A stretch of DNA of 64,000 nt from Virgibacillus_F sp049310925 (lineage in GTDB: Bacteria > Bacillota > Bacilli > Bacillales > Amphibacillaceae). Positions 35,199 through 43,633 of the stretch are shown here, one piece after another (position 1 is the first letter of the stretch; each line of letters begins with the position of its first letter). The position numbers and the translations under genes were made by a program. The notes under the pieces are model-generated. The model saw only the letters and a program-made list of their open reading frames with translations. It ran no database searches and had not been told where the DNA came from. The stretch spans positions 1 to 64,000 of the forward strand of contig NZ_JBMERP010000007.1 of the NCBI RefSeq assembly GCF_049310925.1. Reading direction: 5' to 3'.

Positions 35199-36461
35199 AT
35201 GACCGTTTCAACTGAAAAAGTGAACGTGGAAGAACAAGCTAAACTTGCCAAAAAAGCTGCTAAAACCTTATCTATATTAACAACAGAAGAAAAGAATGAA
35301 GCACTTCTGACACTTGCCGACACATTAGATAATGGCTATGAAACAATTTTAAAAGCGAATGAAGAAGATTTAAAACTTGGGCATGAAAAAGGCTATGACG
35401 AGGCATTTATTGACCGTTTAACACTTACTAAAGAAAGAATTGAGGAATTTGCTCAAGGTCTGCGTGATGTTGCTAAATTAGATGACCCAACTGGGATTGT
35501 TCAATCTGACTGGACCCTTGATAACGGGTTAAACGTTCAACAGATTACCGTGCCACTTGGTGTTATTGGAATGATCTATGAAGCACGTCCAAATGTAACT
35601 GTAGATGCTACTGGTCTTGCATTAAAGTCAGGTAATGCGATTGTCTTAAAAGGTGGATCATCAGCAATAACTTCCAACAAGGCTATTGTAGAAGTTATCC
35701 ATCAAGGGTTAGAAAAAACGAAGATACCAAAAGAAGCTGTTCAATTTATTGCAAGTACTGATCGCGCAGCAACACAACAGTTATTCACTATGAAAGAACA
35801 TATCGATGTACTTATTCCTCGAGGAGGCGGTTCATTGATTAAGGCAGTTGTAAACAATGCAACAGTTCCAGTCTTGGAAACAGGTGTTGGTAATTGTCAT
35901 CTTTATATTGATGTAGATGCAGATGTTCAAAAAGCATTAGCTATTCTAGTCAACGCAAAAACAGACCGTCCAGCAGTTTGTAATGCAATTGAAACCGTTA
36001 TTGTTCATCAGGACTGGCTTGAGGCAAATAAAGTTGCACTAATTGAAACACTTAAGCAAAACGACATCAATGTTCATGGTGACGATACTATCGTAGAAAT
36101 GATACCTGGCGCAGTTCCTGCCAATGAAGGTGACTGGGCAAATGAATATTTAAGCAAAGATATTGCGATTAAAACAGAAGCAAATGTGACGGATGCAATC
36201 GAGCACATCGAACTTTATGGCACAAAGCACTCAGAGTCAATAATTACTGAGAACAAAAAAACTGCTGAGATATTTATGAAACTAGTTGATGCCGCTGCAT
36301 TGTACCATAATGCTTCTACTCGTTTTACTGACGGTAGCGCGTTAGGATTTGGGGCAGAGATCGGAATCTCAACTCAAAAGTTACATGCACGTGGCCCAAT
36401 GGGACTACCTGCTCTAACTACAATAAAGTATTTAATGCATGGGAACGGACAAATCAGATAG
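35199..36461 (+). CDS. proA: Gamma-glutamyl phosphate reductase
   Basis: 420 residues of the aldehyde dehydrogenase superfamily; reduces gamma-glutamyl phosphate to the semialdehyde. It shows VPLGVIGMIYEARPNVTVDA, LKSGNAIVLKGG, IDVLIPRGGGSL, the catalytic Cys in KTDRPAVCNAIET, and the C-terminal ALGFGAEIGISTQKLHARGP motif diagnostic of ProA. TGGAGGG precedes the ATG. Same operon as proB; proC is not here. Confidence 0.96.
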   Translation: MTVSTEKVNVEEQAKLAKKAAKTLSILTTEEKNEALLTLADTLDNGYETILKANEEDLKLGHEKGYDEAFIDRLTLTKERIEEFAQGLRDVAKLDDPTGIVQSDWTLDNGLNVQQITVPLGVIGMIYEARPNVTVDATGLALKSGNAIVLKGGSSAITSNKAIVEVIHQGLEKTKIPKEAVQFIASTDRAATQQLFTMKEHIDVLIPRGGGSLIKAVVNNATVPVLETGVGNCHLYIDVDADVQKALAILVNAKTDRPAVCNAIETVIVHQDWLEANKVALIETLKQNDINVHGDDTIVEMIPGAVPANEGDWANEYLSKDIAIKTEANVTDAIEHIELYGTKHSESIITENKKTAEIFMKLVDAAALYHNASTRFTDGSALGFGAEIGISTQKLHARGPMGLPALTTIKYLMHGNGQIR

Positions 36462-36465
36462 ACAA

Positions 36466-36507
36466 AAAGAAACCAGGGGGATTAAATTTAATCCTCCTGG
36501 TTTCTTT
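36466..36507 (+). terminator. Terminator of proBA
   Basis: Long arms (36466-36483 and 36489-36507) pair an AGAAACCAGG run with CCTGGTTTCT and end in T residues, directly after proA. Confidence 0.85.
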
Positions 36508-36509
36508 TA

Positions 36510-36790
36510 TAAAATTTGTCCAACGTTTAATTTTCTCAAGTATCCTGATCCTTTTTTTGCTATTTGCTCAATCAGATTATACAAAACAAATATGCATCGG
36601 ATGAATAGTAATATCTTTTTTAGTAGTACTTATACAGAGCCTTTACAGTAAGTTTATTGCACCATGGTTCCACCATTTTGCCTTAACTATCCTTGGAAAA
36701 CATCCAGCTTTTATTTCACATTGGTTCTAAGCCAGTCAAAATTGATAGAACATATCTAAAAGTAAATTTTAAATCCACGTCCGCTCTTCC
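36510..36790. other. Intergenic stretch with no gene seen
   Basis: A/T-rich sequence of about 280 bases between the proBA terminator and the terminator of the LacI-type gene. I see no reading frame with a ribosome site and no RNA motif. Confidence 0.5.
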
Positions 36791-36792
36791 AT

Positions 36793-36835
36793 AAAACATA
36801 AAGTAGACCGATCAATACCGTCTACTTTATGTTTT
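36793..36835. terminator. Terminator after the LacI-type regulator
   Basis: Perfect 16-bp arms (36793-36808 and 36820-36835) around an 11-base loop, with A and T flanks, 40 bases past the regulator stop. Confidence 0.8.
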
Positions 36836-36874
36836 ATAGTTCTTCTCCAACTATATACCATGATGATATTATAA

Positions 36875-37858
36875 CTACCTCACAGAATCCCGCTCTATAA
36901 GTTCAGTTGAAAGTTTGTAATTATGATTTACTTTTTCGCCTAATAACATTTGAAAAATTAAATGCACTGATAGTGCTCCAACCTCATATTTAGGTTGTTT
37001 CATTGTAGTCAATGATGGTATCACGTATTCGGCTAGTTGTATATCATCAAAACCTATGATGGAAATGTCTTTTGGAACACTTATCCCATTTTCCTTAAAT
37101 GCCTGTAAGCCTCCAATTGCCATTTCATCATTAGCGTAAAATATTGCTTCTGGTAAATCACGTTGAGCAATTAACATTTTCGTTGCTCTGTATCCACCTT
37201 CACGTGTGAAGTCTCCAGATAATCTCCATTTCGACTGAAAATTTAAGTCATTGGCTTTTAAAGCGTTTGTAAATCCTTCAAATCGTAGCATATTATCATG
37301 TGAATTAGATGGACCGCTTACATAAGCAATGTGTCGATACCCTTTATTAATTAAATATTCCGTTGCAGTGTATCCGCCTTGAACGTTATCTACTTCAACA
37401 TGGACGACAAATTCATTTTTAAGCTTTCTGTCCAATACAACAAGGGGGAATCCCTCTCTTGCTGATTCTAGTGTAATTTCATCACTTATATTGTGGGCTA
37501 AGATAATCACCCCATCAACTCGCTTTTCTTTTAAAAACTTAACAGCTGTGGATTGTGGTCCACCAATTGAACTACAAGCAATCAGATCATAGCCATTAGC
37601 TGTGGCAACATCCTGAACCCCTTTAATCAATTCCGAATAATATGGACCGGATAAGTCACTCAATATTAGGGCGATTGTATTTGTTCTCGATCTTTTTAAG
37701 TCTGATGCAAATCCATTTTTTTGATAATTTAATTCCTTAGCAGCCTCTACTACTTTTTTTCTAGTTGATTGACTAACTTTATTACTATTATTCAGTGCGT
37801 ATGAAGCTGTAGATATCGCTACTCCGGCTAGCTTTGCTACATCTTTAATTGTTGCCAT
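36875..37858 (-). CDS. LacI-family repressor of the beta-1,2-glucooligosaccharide locus
   Basis: 327 residues: LacI helix-turn-helix ATIKDVAKLAGVAISTASYALNN (1-24) with hinge helix, then a sugar-binding domain (NTIALILSDLSGPYYSELIKG, IIGFDDIQLAEYVIPSLTTMKQP). GGAGGAAG precedes the ATG. It follows the importer genes on the same strand and probably binds the two GAAACGTTTC operators at 41224 and 41413 in front of the divergent importer and glycosidase operons. The inducer would be a sophorooligosaccharide or glucose derivative. A Listeria locus of the same content also has a LacI gene. Confidence 0.85.
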   Translation of the reverse strand: MATIKDVAKLAGVAISTASYALNNSNKVSQSTRKKVVEAAKELNYQKNGFASDLKRSRTNTIALILSDLSGPYYSELIKGVQDVATANGYDLIACSSIGGPQSTAVKFLKEKRVDGVIILAHNISDEITLESAREGFPLVVLDRKLKNEFVVHVEVDNVQGGYTATEYLINKGYRHIAYVSGPSNSHDNMLRFEGFTNALKANDLNFQSKWRLSGDFTREGGYRATKMLIAQRDLPEAIFYANDEMAIGGLQAFKENGISVPKDISIIGFDDIQLAEYVIPSLTTMKQPKYEVGALSVHLIFQMLLGEKVNHNYKLSTELIERDSVR

Positions 37859-38096
37859 CTTTAACTTCCTCCATAAAGTAAAACTTCATATAGCGGGGAT
37901 TTCTTTCTTCCCTCACTGAATTTTAGTTGAATTAATTGGGGATTATATAAGCGAGTCATCCCACACATAGAAATATCGATCAACCTCAATTATCGAGCCA
38001 CGGTTTTTTACTGCCCGTCACTCTTTGATAACTTTTAAAACGACATCATTATAATTTCATAGTACCTTATATTATACCATTTGAGAACTAATCCCC

Positions 38097-38927
38097 CTAC
38101 TTAATCCCAGACATTGTAAACCCTTCAACAATATATTTTTGAAAGAATGAAAAGATAATCATTATTGGTATAACCATGAATGCAGCTCCAGCCATTTGTA
38201 ATGCAAAGTTATTCGCATATTGACCCTGTAGCAATGATAGCCCAACAGATAATGTATATAGGCTTTCATCATTAGCAATAATTAAAGGCCATAAGAAACT
38301 GTTCCACGCTGCTATGAATGTTAGAATTCCTTGTACAGCGAATATCGGTTTTGCAATAGGAATAATTAAACGGAAAAATATATAAAATTCTCCTGCTCCA
38401 TCCAAACGAGCAGCCTCTATTAAATCAGTAGGAATAGTGGTCATAAATTGTCTGAACAAAAATATGCTGAAAGCAACTGCCAACCCTGGCAATATAATAC
38501 CCGTCATTGTATTTGTTAGACCCATTTCATTAAGTAATAAATAGACAGGTATCATTGTAACTTGTCCTGGAATCATCATTGTTGATAAAACAACGTAGAA
38601 TATTTTTTCCCTTCCTTTAAAATGAAACTTTGCAAACCCGTATCCTGCCATAGCATTAAATAGTAATCCTATAAATGAGAAAAATACAATAATTATTGTA
38701 TTCTTTAAATAAACTAAGAAATTTAATTCGGTAAATAGTTTAATAAAGTTTTCTAATGTAGGGTTTTCTGGAATCAACGTGGGAGTGAGCTGCAGCACTT
38801 CACTTTCTGGCTTAAATGCACTGGAAATCATCCACAAAAATGGGATTGATACCAGTATCCCCCCTAAAACCATAATAATCGTTACAACTCTCATCTCGGT
38901 CTTACTCTTTTTTGTAGCTGTAGCCAT
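38097..38927 (-). CDS. Oligosaccharide ABC transporter permease (MalG type)
   Basis: About 276 residues with six spans; EAA loop EAARLDGAGEFYIFFRLIIPIAKP around residues 175-200; C-terminus YIVEGFTMSGIK typical of MalG-type subunits. I use ATG at 38927 with AGAGAGG nine bases upstream rather than an earlier TTG. It is six bases or so from the partner permease. No ATPase is encoded in the locus, so a shared MsmX-type ATPase is expected. Confidence 0.88.
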   Translation of the reverse strand: MATATKKSKTEMRVVTIIMVLGGILVSIPFLWMISSAFKPESEVLQLTPTLIPENPTLENFIKLFTELNFLVYLKNTIIIVFFSFIGLLFNAMAGYGFAKFHFKGREKIFYVVLSTMMIPGQVTMIPVYLLLNEMGLTNTMTGIILPGLAVAFSIFLFRQFMTTIPTDLIEAARLDGAGEFYIFFRLIIPIAKPIFAVQGILTFIAAWNSFLWPLIIANDESLYTLSVGLSLLQGQYANNFALQMAGAAFMVIPIMIIFSFFQKYIVEGFTMSGIK

Positions 38928-38942
38928 TACGATCAACCTCTC

Positions 38943-39842
38943 TTAATACTCTGTATCAGACTTTTTAGATTTAAATTGAATTAACGTTACAATTATAATC
39001 ATGATAAATAATAAGAATGATCCGGCTGACGCATAGCCGAATTCACTAAATTGGAAACCTTCCTGGTAAATAAACAATGCTACTGAAATTGTTCCATCTA
39101 ACGGTCCACCCTGAGTCATTACATAAGGCTCCTCGAAGAATTGCATCCACCCAATTAATGTAGTAACCGTAACAAAAAAGGTTGCATATCGCAAAAGTGG
39201 TATAGTTACATGGAAAAGCGTTTTTATCCGGCTTGCACCGTCCATTTCAGCAGCTTCATAGTATGATTTCGGAATACCTTGTAAGGCGGCCAAAAAAATA
39301 ATCATATTAATACCGATACCTTTCCAGACCGCTAATATAATTAAGGAAATTTTGGCTATCGTAGGTTCTTGCAACCACGGAATACTGTTTACATTTACGA
39401 GCGATAAAAGGTAGTTAAATAATCCATAATCTGTATTGTAAAGATATCCCCAAATTACCGCTACGGCAATAATATTGGTGATTGAAGGCATATAATATAC
39501 TGATCTAAAAAAAGAAAACAATTTATTACTGCCATAGTTCAACAACAGTGCGATACCTAAGGAGAAGAGAATAACGAGAGGTACTCCAACAACGACGTAA
39601 AAGACAGTGTTATAGACAGCCTTTAAAAAAATATCATCTTTAAAAAGTTCAATGTAGTTTTCTAAACCAATAAAGCTTATATTTGACCAATCAGCTAGCC
39701 CCTTTAGATTAAGGTCAGTGAAGCTTATTACAAATGCAATCATAATCGGTATAATGCTAAATATCGTCAGCAATATTACTGAAGGTGCAATAAACATATA
39801 CGGATGTTTATTCTGAAATTTACTTTTAAATGCGTTCAACAT
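38943..39842 (-). CDS. Oligosaccharide ABC transporter permease (MalF/UgpA type)
   Basis: About 299 residues from ATG at 39842, which has AGGTGGG six bases upstream. Six spans and the EAA loop EAAEMDGASRIKTLFHVTIPLLR (about residues 195-220). It pairs with the MalG-type permease and with the binding lipoprotein upstream, from which it is separated by a terminator-like hairpin. Confidence 0.88.
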   Translation of the reverse strand: MLNAFKSKFQNKHPYMFIAPSVILLTIFSIIPIMIAFVISFTDLNLKGLADWSNISFIGLENYIELFKDDIFLKAVYNTVFYVVVGVPLVILFSLGIALLLNYGSNKLFSFFRSVYYMPSITNIIAVAVIWGYLYNTDYGLFNYLLSLVNVNSIPWLQEPTIAKISLIILAVWKGIGINMIIFLAALQGIPKSYYEAAEMDGASRIKTLFHVTIPLLRYATFFVTVTTLIGWMQFFEEPYVMTQGGPLDGTISVALFIYQEGFQFSEFGYASAGSFLLFIMIIIVTLIQFKSKKSDTEY

Positions 39843-39885
39843 TTTTAACCCACCTATCAAAACTGCAAGTAATATATCTAAAAAG

Positions 39886-39925
39886 AAATATGGAGGGCAA
39901 GCAACTGCTAATCGCCTCCATATTT
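39886..39925 (-). terminator. Intercistronic terminator after the oligosaccharide-binding protein
   Basis: Arms AAATATGGAGG and CCTCCATATTT (39886-39896, 39915-39925) followed on the minus strand by CTTTTTAG. It parallels the hairpin at 4615-4644 and should favour excess binding protein. Confidence 0.75.
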
Positions 39926-39951
39926 CTCTTTATTATAATAGCTTGTCGAAT

Positions 39952-41187
39952 TTATTCTTCCTCTAATAATTCCTGAGCTGTTTGATTAAACTTTTCCATT
40001 TCTTTTTGTAAATCCGCTCCACCTGCGTTAACTCTTTCAAGTGAGCTTAAAAGTTCTTGAGCAATACGCTCAAATTCTTCAATTTGAATTCCTGCTTTTG
40101 TGTGCTTTAATTGCTCCCCAAATACTTTGTAGTTAGGATCTTCTTTTAACAAAGGATCTTCCCAAGCTTCCGTTCTTGCTGGAAGTGTATTGGAAATCTT
40201 TAGCCATTCAAGTTGTGTGTCCACTTCATTCATATAAGAAATAAATTTCAGCGCATTATCTACATTCTTTGACGTATCGAAAACAGATAATACAGATCCA
40301 CCCATACTGGATGTTCTTGTTTCCTTCTTAGGCATAACCGCTGTGGCCCATTTCCCTTTAATTTCAGGAGCTTGTTCATTTATTATGTTAATCATCCACG
40401 GCCCACTAAAGAACATTGGTTTTGAACCTTTGCTGAATGCTTGAACTATGTCTCCACCTTGTTGCGTTTGACTGTAGCCTTTTTCAAAATAGCTGTGATA
40501 ATACTTCATCGCTTCAATAAATTTAGGTGAATCGAAATTCAAATCATTATTTTTCAAATCTGCTTCATATCCATTCTGCCATGCAAAAATGAATGGTGTT
40601 ATCTGGTCCTTTTGATCAATATCAAGTCCAAATTGGCCTTCTCCACGGGCTGCTAGCTTAGCCGCCGCGTCCTTTAATTCTTCCCATGTCTGTGGTGCTT
40701 TATCATAGCCAGCTTCTTTTAAGATATCTGTACGGTAATATAAAACACGGGTATCCACATACCACGGAATTCCAACAATTTCATCCCCGCGCTTCATTAC
40801 AGATTGAGAACCTTCAAAGTAATTATCAGGAGCAAATTCCGGGTAATCATCCATATACTTGGATAAATCCTTTAATGCACCAGCTTCAGCAAATTCTGCT
40901 ACCCATGTAGTACCTAATTGTAGTACATCCGGTCCATTTCCAGAGGCTACAGCAGTTAACAATTTATCATGAGCACTTCCCCACGGTATAGCTTGTACAT
41001 CTACTGTAAGACCTTCATTTTCTTTTTCAAATTTCTTGGCGAGTTCTTCTAGTTTCTTACCTTCTTCACCCATTGCCCATACTTCAATCGTATTGCTTTC
41101 ACCCTTTGATCCCTCTTCAGAACAAGCACTTAGTACTGCAAAAGCAACGAAAATCGAAAGCAAAAATAATAACTTAGTTTTTTTCAA
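39952..41187 (-). CDS. Oligosaccharide ABC substrate-binding lipoprotein (probable sophorooligosaccharide binder)
   Basis: About 411 residues. The start is TTG at 41187, eight bases after AGGGG; an earlier GTG lacks a site. The lipobox is FAVLSACSE. The SBP_bac_1 fold is shown by NTIEVWAMGEEGKKLEELAKKF, WGSAHDKLLTAVASGNGPDV, WYVDTRVLYYRTDIL and KPMFFSGPWMINII. In Listeria innocua the equivalent gene next to the GH3 and GH94 genes encodes a beta-1,2-glucooligosaccharide binding protein, so this ligand is inferred from gene content. It heads the minus-strand operon whose promoter carries a LacI operator and cre-like site. Confidence 0.82.
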   Translation of the reverse strand: MKKTKLLFLLSIFVAFAVLSACSEEGSKGESNTIEVWAMGEEGKKLEELAKKFEKENEGLTVDVQAIPWGSAHDKLLTAVASGNGPDVLQLGTTWVAEFAEAGALKDLSKYMDDYPEFAPDNYFEGSQSVMKRGDEIVGIPWYVDTRVLYYRTDILKEAGYDKAPQTWEELKDAAAKLAARGEGQFGLDIDQKDQITPFIFAWQNGYEADLKNNDLNFDSPKFIEAMKYYHSYFEKGYSQTQQGGDIVQAFSKGSKPMFFSGPWMINIINEQAPEIKGKWATAVMPKKETRTSSMGGSVLSVFDTSKNVDNALKFISYMNEVDTQLEWLKISNTLPARTEAWEDPLLKEDPNYKVFGEQLKHTKAGIQIEEFERIAQELLSSLERVNAGGADLQKEMEKFNQTAQELLEEE

Positions 41188-41223
41188 TCCAAACACCCCT
41201 GTTTTTATTTTATAGTAATCTAT

Positions 41224-41235
41224 TGAAACGTTTCG
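41224..41235. promoter_or_regulatory. LacI-type operator 1 (importer side)
   Basis: TGAAACGTTTCG is a near-palindrome around ACGT located at the start point of the minus-strand importer promoter. It matches operator 2 on the glycosidase side. Confidence 0.7.
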
Positions 41236-41243
41236 ATACTTTG

Positions 41244-41272
41244 ATTATAATCAATACTGTATCCGCTTTCAA
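41244..41272 (-). promoter_or_regulatory. Promoter of the oligosaccharide importer operon
   Basis: Minus-strand TTGAAA (41267-41272), exactly 17 bases, and perfect TATAAT (41244-41249). Confidence 0.75.
41258..41271 (-). promoter_or_regulatory. Probable cre site over the importer -35 box
   Basis: Minus-strand TGAAAGCGGATACA matches TGWAANCGNTNWCA at 13 of 14 positions and overlaps the -35 box, a position suited to repression by CcpA. Confidence 0.6.
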
Positions 41273-41366
41273 TAGTTTTTTTGAAATTTTATACTTTTTA
41301 TTTATTTAATTTCACTTAATGCACTGTTTATACCTATATTACAAGGGAAAATAAAGAAAAAAGAAT

Positions 41367-41395
41367 TTGACCATTATAGCAAAAGACTTTATAAT
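41367..41395 (+). promoter_or_regulatory. Promoter of the GH3-GH94 operon
   Basis: TTGACC (41367-41372), exactly 17 bases, TATAAT (41390-41395). The operator at 41413-41424 falls just downstream of the expected start point. Confidence 0.8.
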
Positions 41396-41412
41396 CCCAC
41401 TATACAATCAAT

Positions 41413-41424
41413 CGAAACGTTTCA
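41413..41424. promoter_or_regulatory. LacI-type operator 2 (glycosidase side)
   Basis: CGAAACGTTTCA shares GAAACGTTTC with operator 1 and is its reverse complement over 12 bases. It lies between the -10 box and the ribosome site. Confidence 0.7.
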
Positions 41425-41447
41425 CTAATTACACGGAGGTTCTAACT

Positions 41448-43610
41448 ATGAATAAAAATTTAGTTTCACTGATGGAAAAAATGACATTGGATGAGAAAAT
41501 AGGACAACTTATCCAACTAGCCACCCCTTTTTATATGGGGGCAACTGACCGTGGGCAAATTACTGGACCAATGGTTGGTATGGGTATTGACGATAACGTC
41601 GTTCTCAACAGCGGTTCTGTACTTGGAGCTTCTGGTGCAAATGAAGTAATTAACATTCAACAACAACACTTAAAGGAAAACCGTTTAGGTATCCCCCTTT
41701 TATTTATGTCCGATGTTGTTCATGGGTATAAAACTATTTTTCCCGTTCCATTAGCAATTGGTTGTTCTTGGGACTTAGAACTTGCAGAAAAAAGCGCTGA
41801 AATTGCTGCGTATGAAGCAGCAGTTTCCGGTGTCCACGTTACGTTTGCACCAATGGTTGACTTGGTTCGTGATCCGCGGTGGGGGAGAGTGATGGAATCC
41901 ACGGGAGAAGATTCCTATCTAAATAGTCAATTTGCTAAAGCTCAAGTTCGCGGGTTTCAAGGAACCGATATGACGAAGGACCATAAACGTGTTGCTTCAT
42001 GTGTGAAACACTTTGCTGCTTATGGAGCTCCAGAGGGAGGCCGTGATTATAATACTGTAAATATGTCAGAACGTGAACTACGTGAAACCTACTTACCAGC
42101 ATATAAGGCTGCACTTAATGCAGGGAGTGAAATGGTAATGACAGCGTTTAATACAGTTGATGGCATACCTGCAACTGGAAATAAACAACTAATGCGAGAC
42201 CTGCTTCGCGACGAATGGAATTTTGATGGGGTCATTATTTCAGATTGGGGTGCTGTAAAAGAATTAATTCCACACGGCATTGCAAGTGATGAAAAAGAAG
42301 CAGCCTTAAAAGCAATAAAAGCTGGGGTTGATATCGAAATGATGACCGCGTGCTATGTAAAAAATTTAAAAGAACTTATTAATAATGGGGATATTGACGA
42401 AGGATTAATTAATGAATCCGTTTTACGCATTTTGCAACTCAAACAAAAGTTGGGATTATTTGACAACCCTTATCGGGGCGCAGACGCTCGACTTGAACAA
42501 GAAGTCGTCATGAGTGATGCACATAGACAGGTATCGCGTGAACTAGCAACAAAATCCATTGTGTTGTTAAAAAATGAGGCTATTCTTCCATTACACAAAC
42601 ACCAAAAGTTTGCTTTAATAGGCCCCTTTGCTAGTAGTAATGACATTCTTGGACCCTGGTCTGGGCTGGGATCAAAGGATGATGCCATTACAATGAATGA
42701 AGGTTTGAGAACAAAATTAGGTGATTCACACCTTCTTGTTGCCAAAGGCTGTGATGTTGAAACAAGGACTGACTCCCAGCTTAATGAAGCGCTTCTAGCT
42801 GCAAAGGATGCTGACGTTATAGTTTTAGCACTTGGTGAAGACTCCGAAATGAGCGGTGAAGCAGGATCCTTGACAGATATTAGGCTACCACAAGTACAAC
42901 TCGATTTAATAAAAAAATTGAAAGAACTAGGAAAACCAATTGTAACTGTTTTATTTAATGGGCGTCCATTAGATTTGCATGGAGTTATAGAACACTCTGA
43001 TGCAGTAGTTGAAGCTTGGTATCCAGGTACAGAGGGTGGAGTAGCAATTGCTGACTTACTTTTTGGCGACGTAAATCCATCAGGAAAACTTACAATGTCT
43101 TTTCCTGATTCTGTTGGACAAGTACCAGTTTACTATAACCATTTCAACACCGGGCGCCCTAAAGGTGCTCCAGATGCTCAAGAACGGTATATATCACAGT
43201 ATTTAGACAGCCCAAATGAACCTCTGTTTCCATTTGGTTACGGATTGGGTTATACAACGTACACCTACAACAACATGAGACTCTCAGCAACTGAAATGAC
43301 CGCTGAAAAACCGATAACATTAACAGTGACCGTTAAAAACACAGGGAGTAAAGCAGGAGTAGAAACGGTACAGTTTTATATTCGTGACCTCGTAGGGGAA
43401 GTCGTACGTCCATTAAAAGAACTTAAAGGCTTTAAAAAGGTTCACTTACAACCAAACGAGGAAAAAGAAATATCCTTTACAATCTCAGAAAAACAATTAC
43501 GCTACCACCATTCAAATTTAGAGTTTTCTAGTGACTCCGGAAAATTTATTGCTTATATTGGACCGAACAGCCGGGATGTACAAGCTATTCCTTTTGAATT
43601 ATTAAAATAA
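41448..43610 (+). CDS. GH3 beta-glucosidase (probable sophorose/beta-1,2-glucooligosaccharide hydrolase)
   Basis: 720 residues from ATG at 41448 with CGGAGG eight bases upstream; an in-frame start 27 codons earlier lies in the promoter. There is no signal peptide, so it acts in the cytoplasm. Domains in order: GH3 N-terminal barrel (VHGYKTIFPVPLAIGCSWD, DLVRDPRWGRVMESTGED, KHFAAYGAPEGGRDYN, and nucleophile Asp in VIISDWGAV, D266), GH3 C-terminal domain (LGEDSEMSGEAGS), and a fibronectin-III-like end from about residue 600. It should remove glucose from imported disaccharide or short oligosaccharides. The GH94 gene follows after 23 bases in one operon. The same pair in Listeria acts on sophorose. 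Confidence 0.92.
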   Translation: MNKNLVSLMEKMTLDEKIGQLIQLATPFYMGATDRGQITGPMVGMGIDDNVVLNSGSVLGASGANEVINIQQQHLKENRLGIPLLFMSDVVHGYKTIFPVPLAIGCSWDLELAEKSAEIAAYEAAVSGVHVTFAPMVDLVRDPRWGRVMESTGEDSYLNSQFAKAQVRGFQGTDMTKDHKRVASCVKHFAAYGAPEGGRDYNTVNMSERELRETYLPAYKAALNAGSEMVMTAFNTVDGIPATGNKQLMRDLLRDEWNFDGVIISDWGAVKELIPHGIASDEKEAALKAIKAGVDIEMMTACYVKNLKELINNGDIDEGLINESVLRILQLKQKLGLFDNPYRGADARLEQEVVMSDAHRQVSRELATKSIVLLKNEAILPLHKHQKFALIGPFASSNDILGPWSGLGSKDDAITMNEGLRTKLGDSHLLVAKGCDVETRTDSQLNEALLAAKDADVIVLALGEDSEMSGEAGSLTDIRLPQVQLDLIKKLKELGKPIVTVLFNGRPLDLHGVIEHSDAVVEAWYPGTEGGVAIADLLFGDVNPSGKLTMSFPDSVGQVPVYYNHFNTGRPKGAPDAQERYISQYLDSPNEPLFPFGYGLGYTTYTYNNMRLSATEMTAEKPITLTVTVKNTGSKAGVETVQFYIRDLVGEVVRPLKELKGFKKVHLQPNEEKEISFTISEKQLRYHHSNLEFSSDSGKFIAYIGPNSRDVQAIPFELLK

Positions 43611-43633
43611 CTGCCGAAGAGGAGAATGAAACA

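Noticed and set aside
41367..41447. An N-terminal extension of the GH3 beta-glucosidase
   Set aside because: Its start codon is the -35 box of a well-formed promoter; ATG at 41448 has a proper ribosome site and gives the normal family N-terminus.
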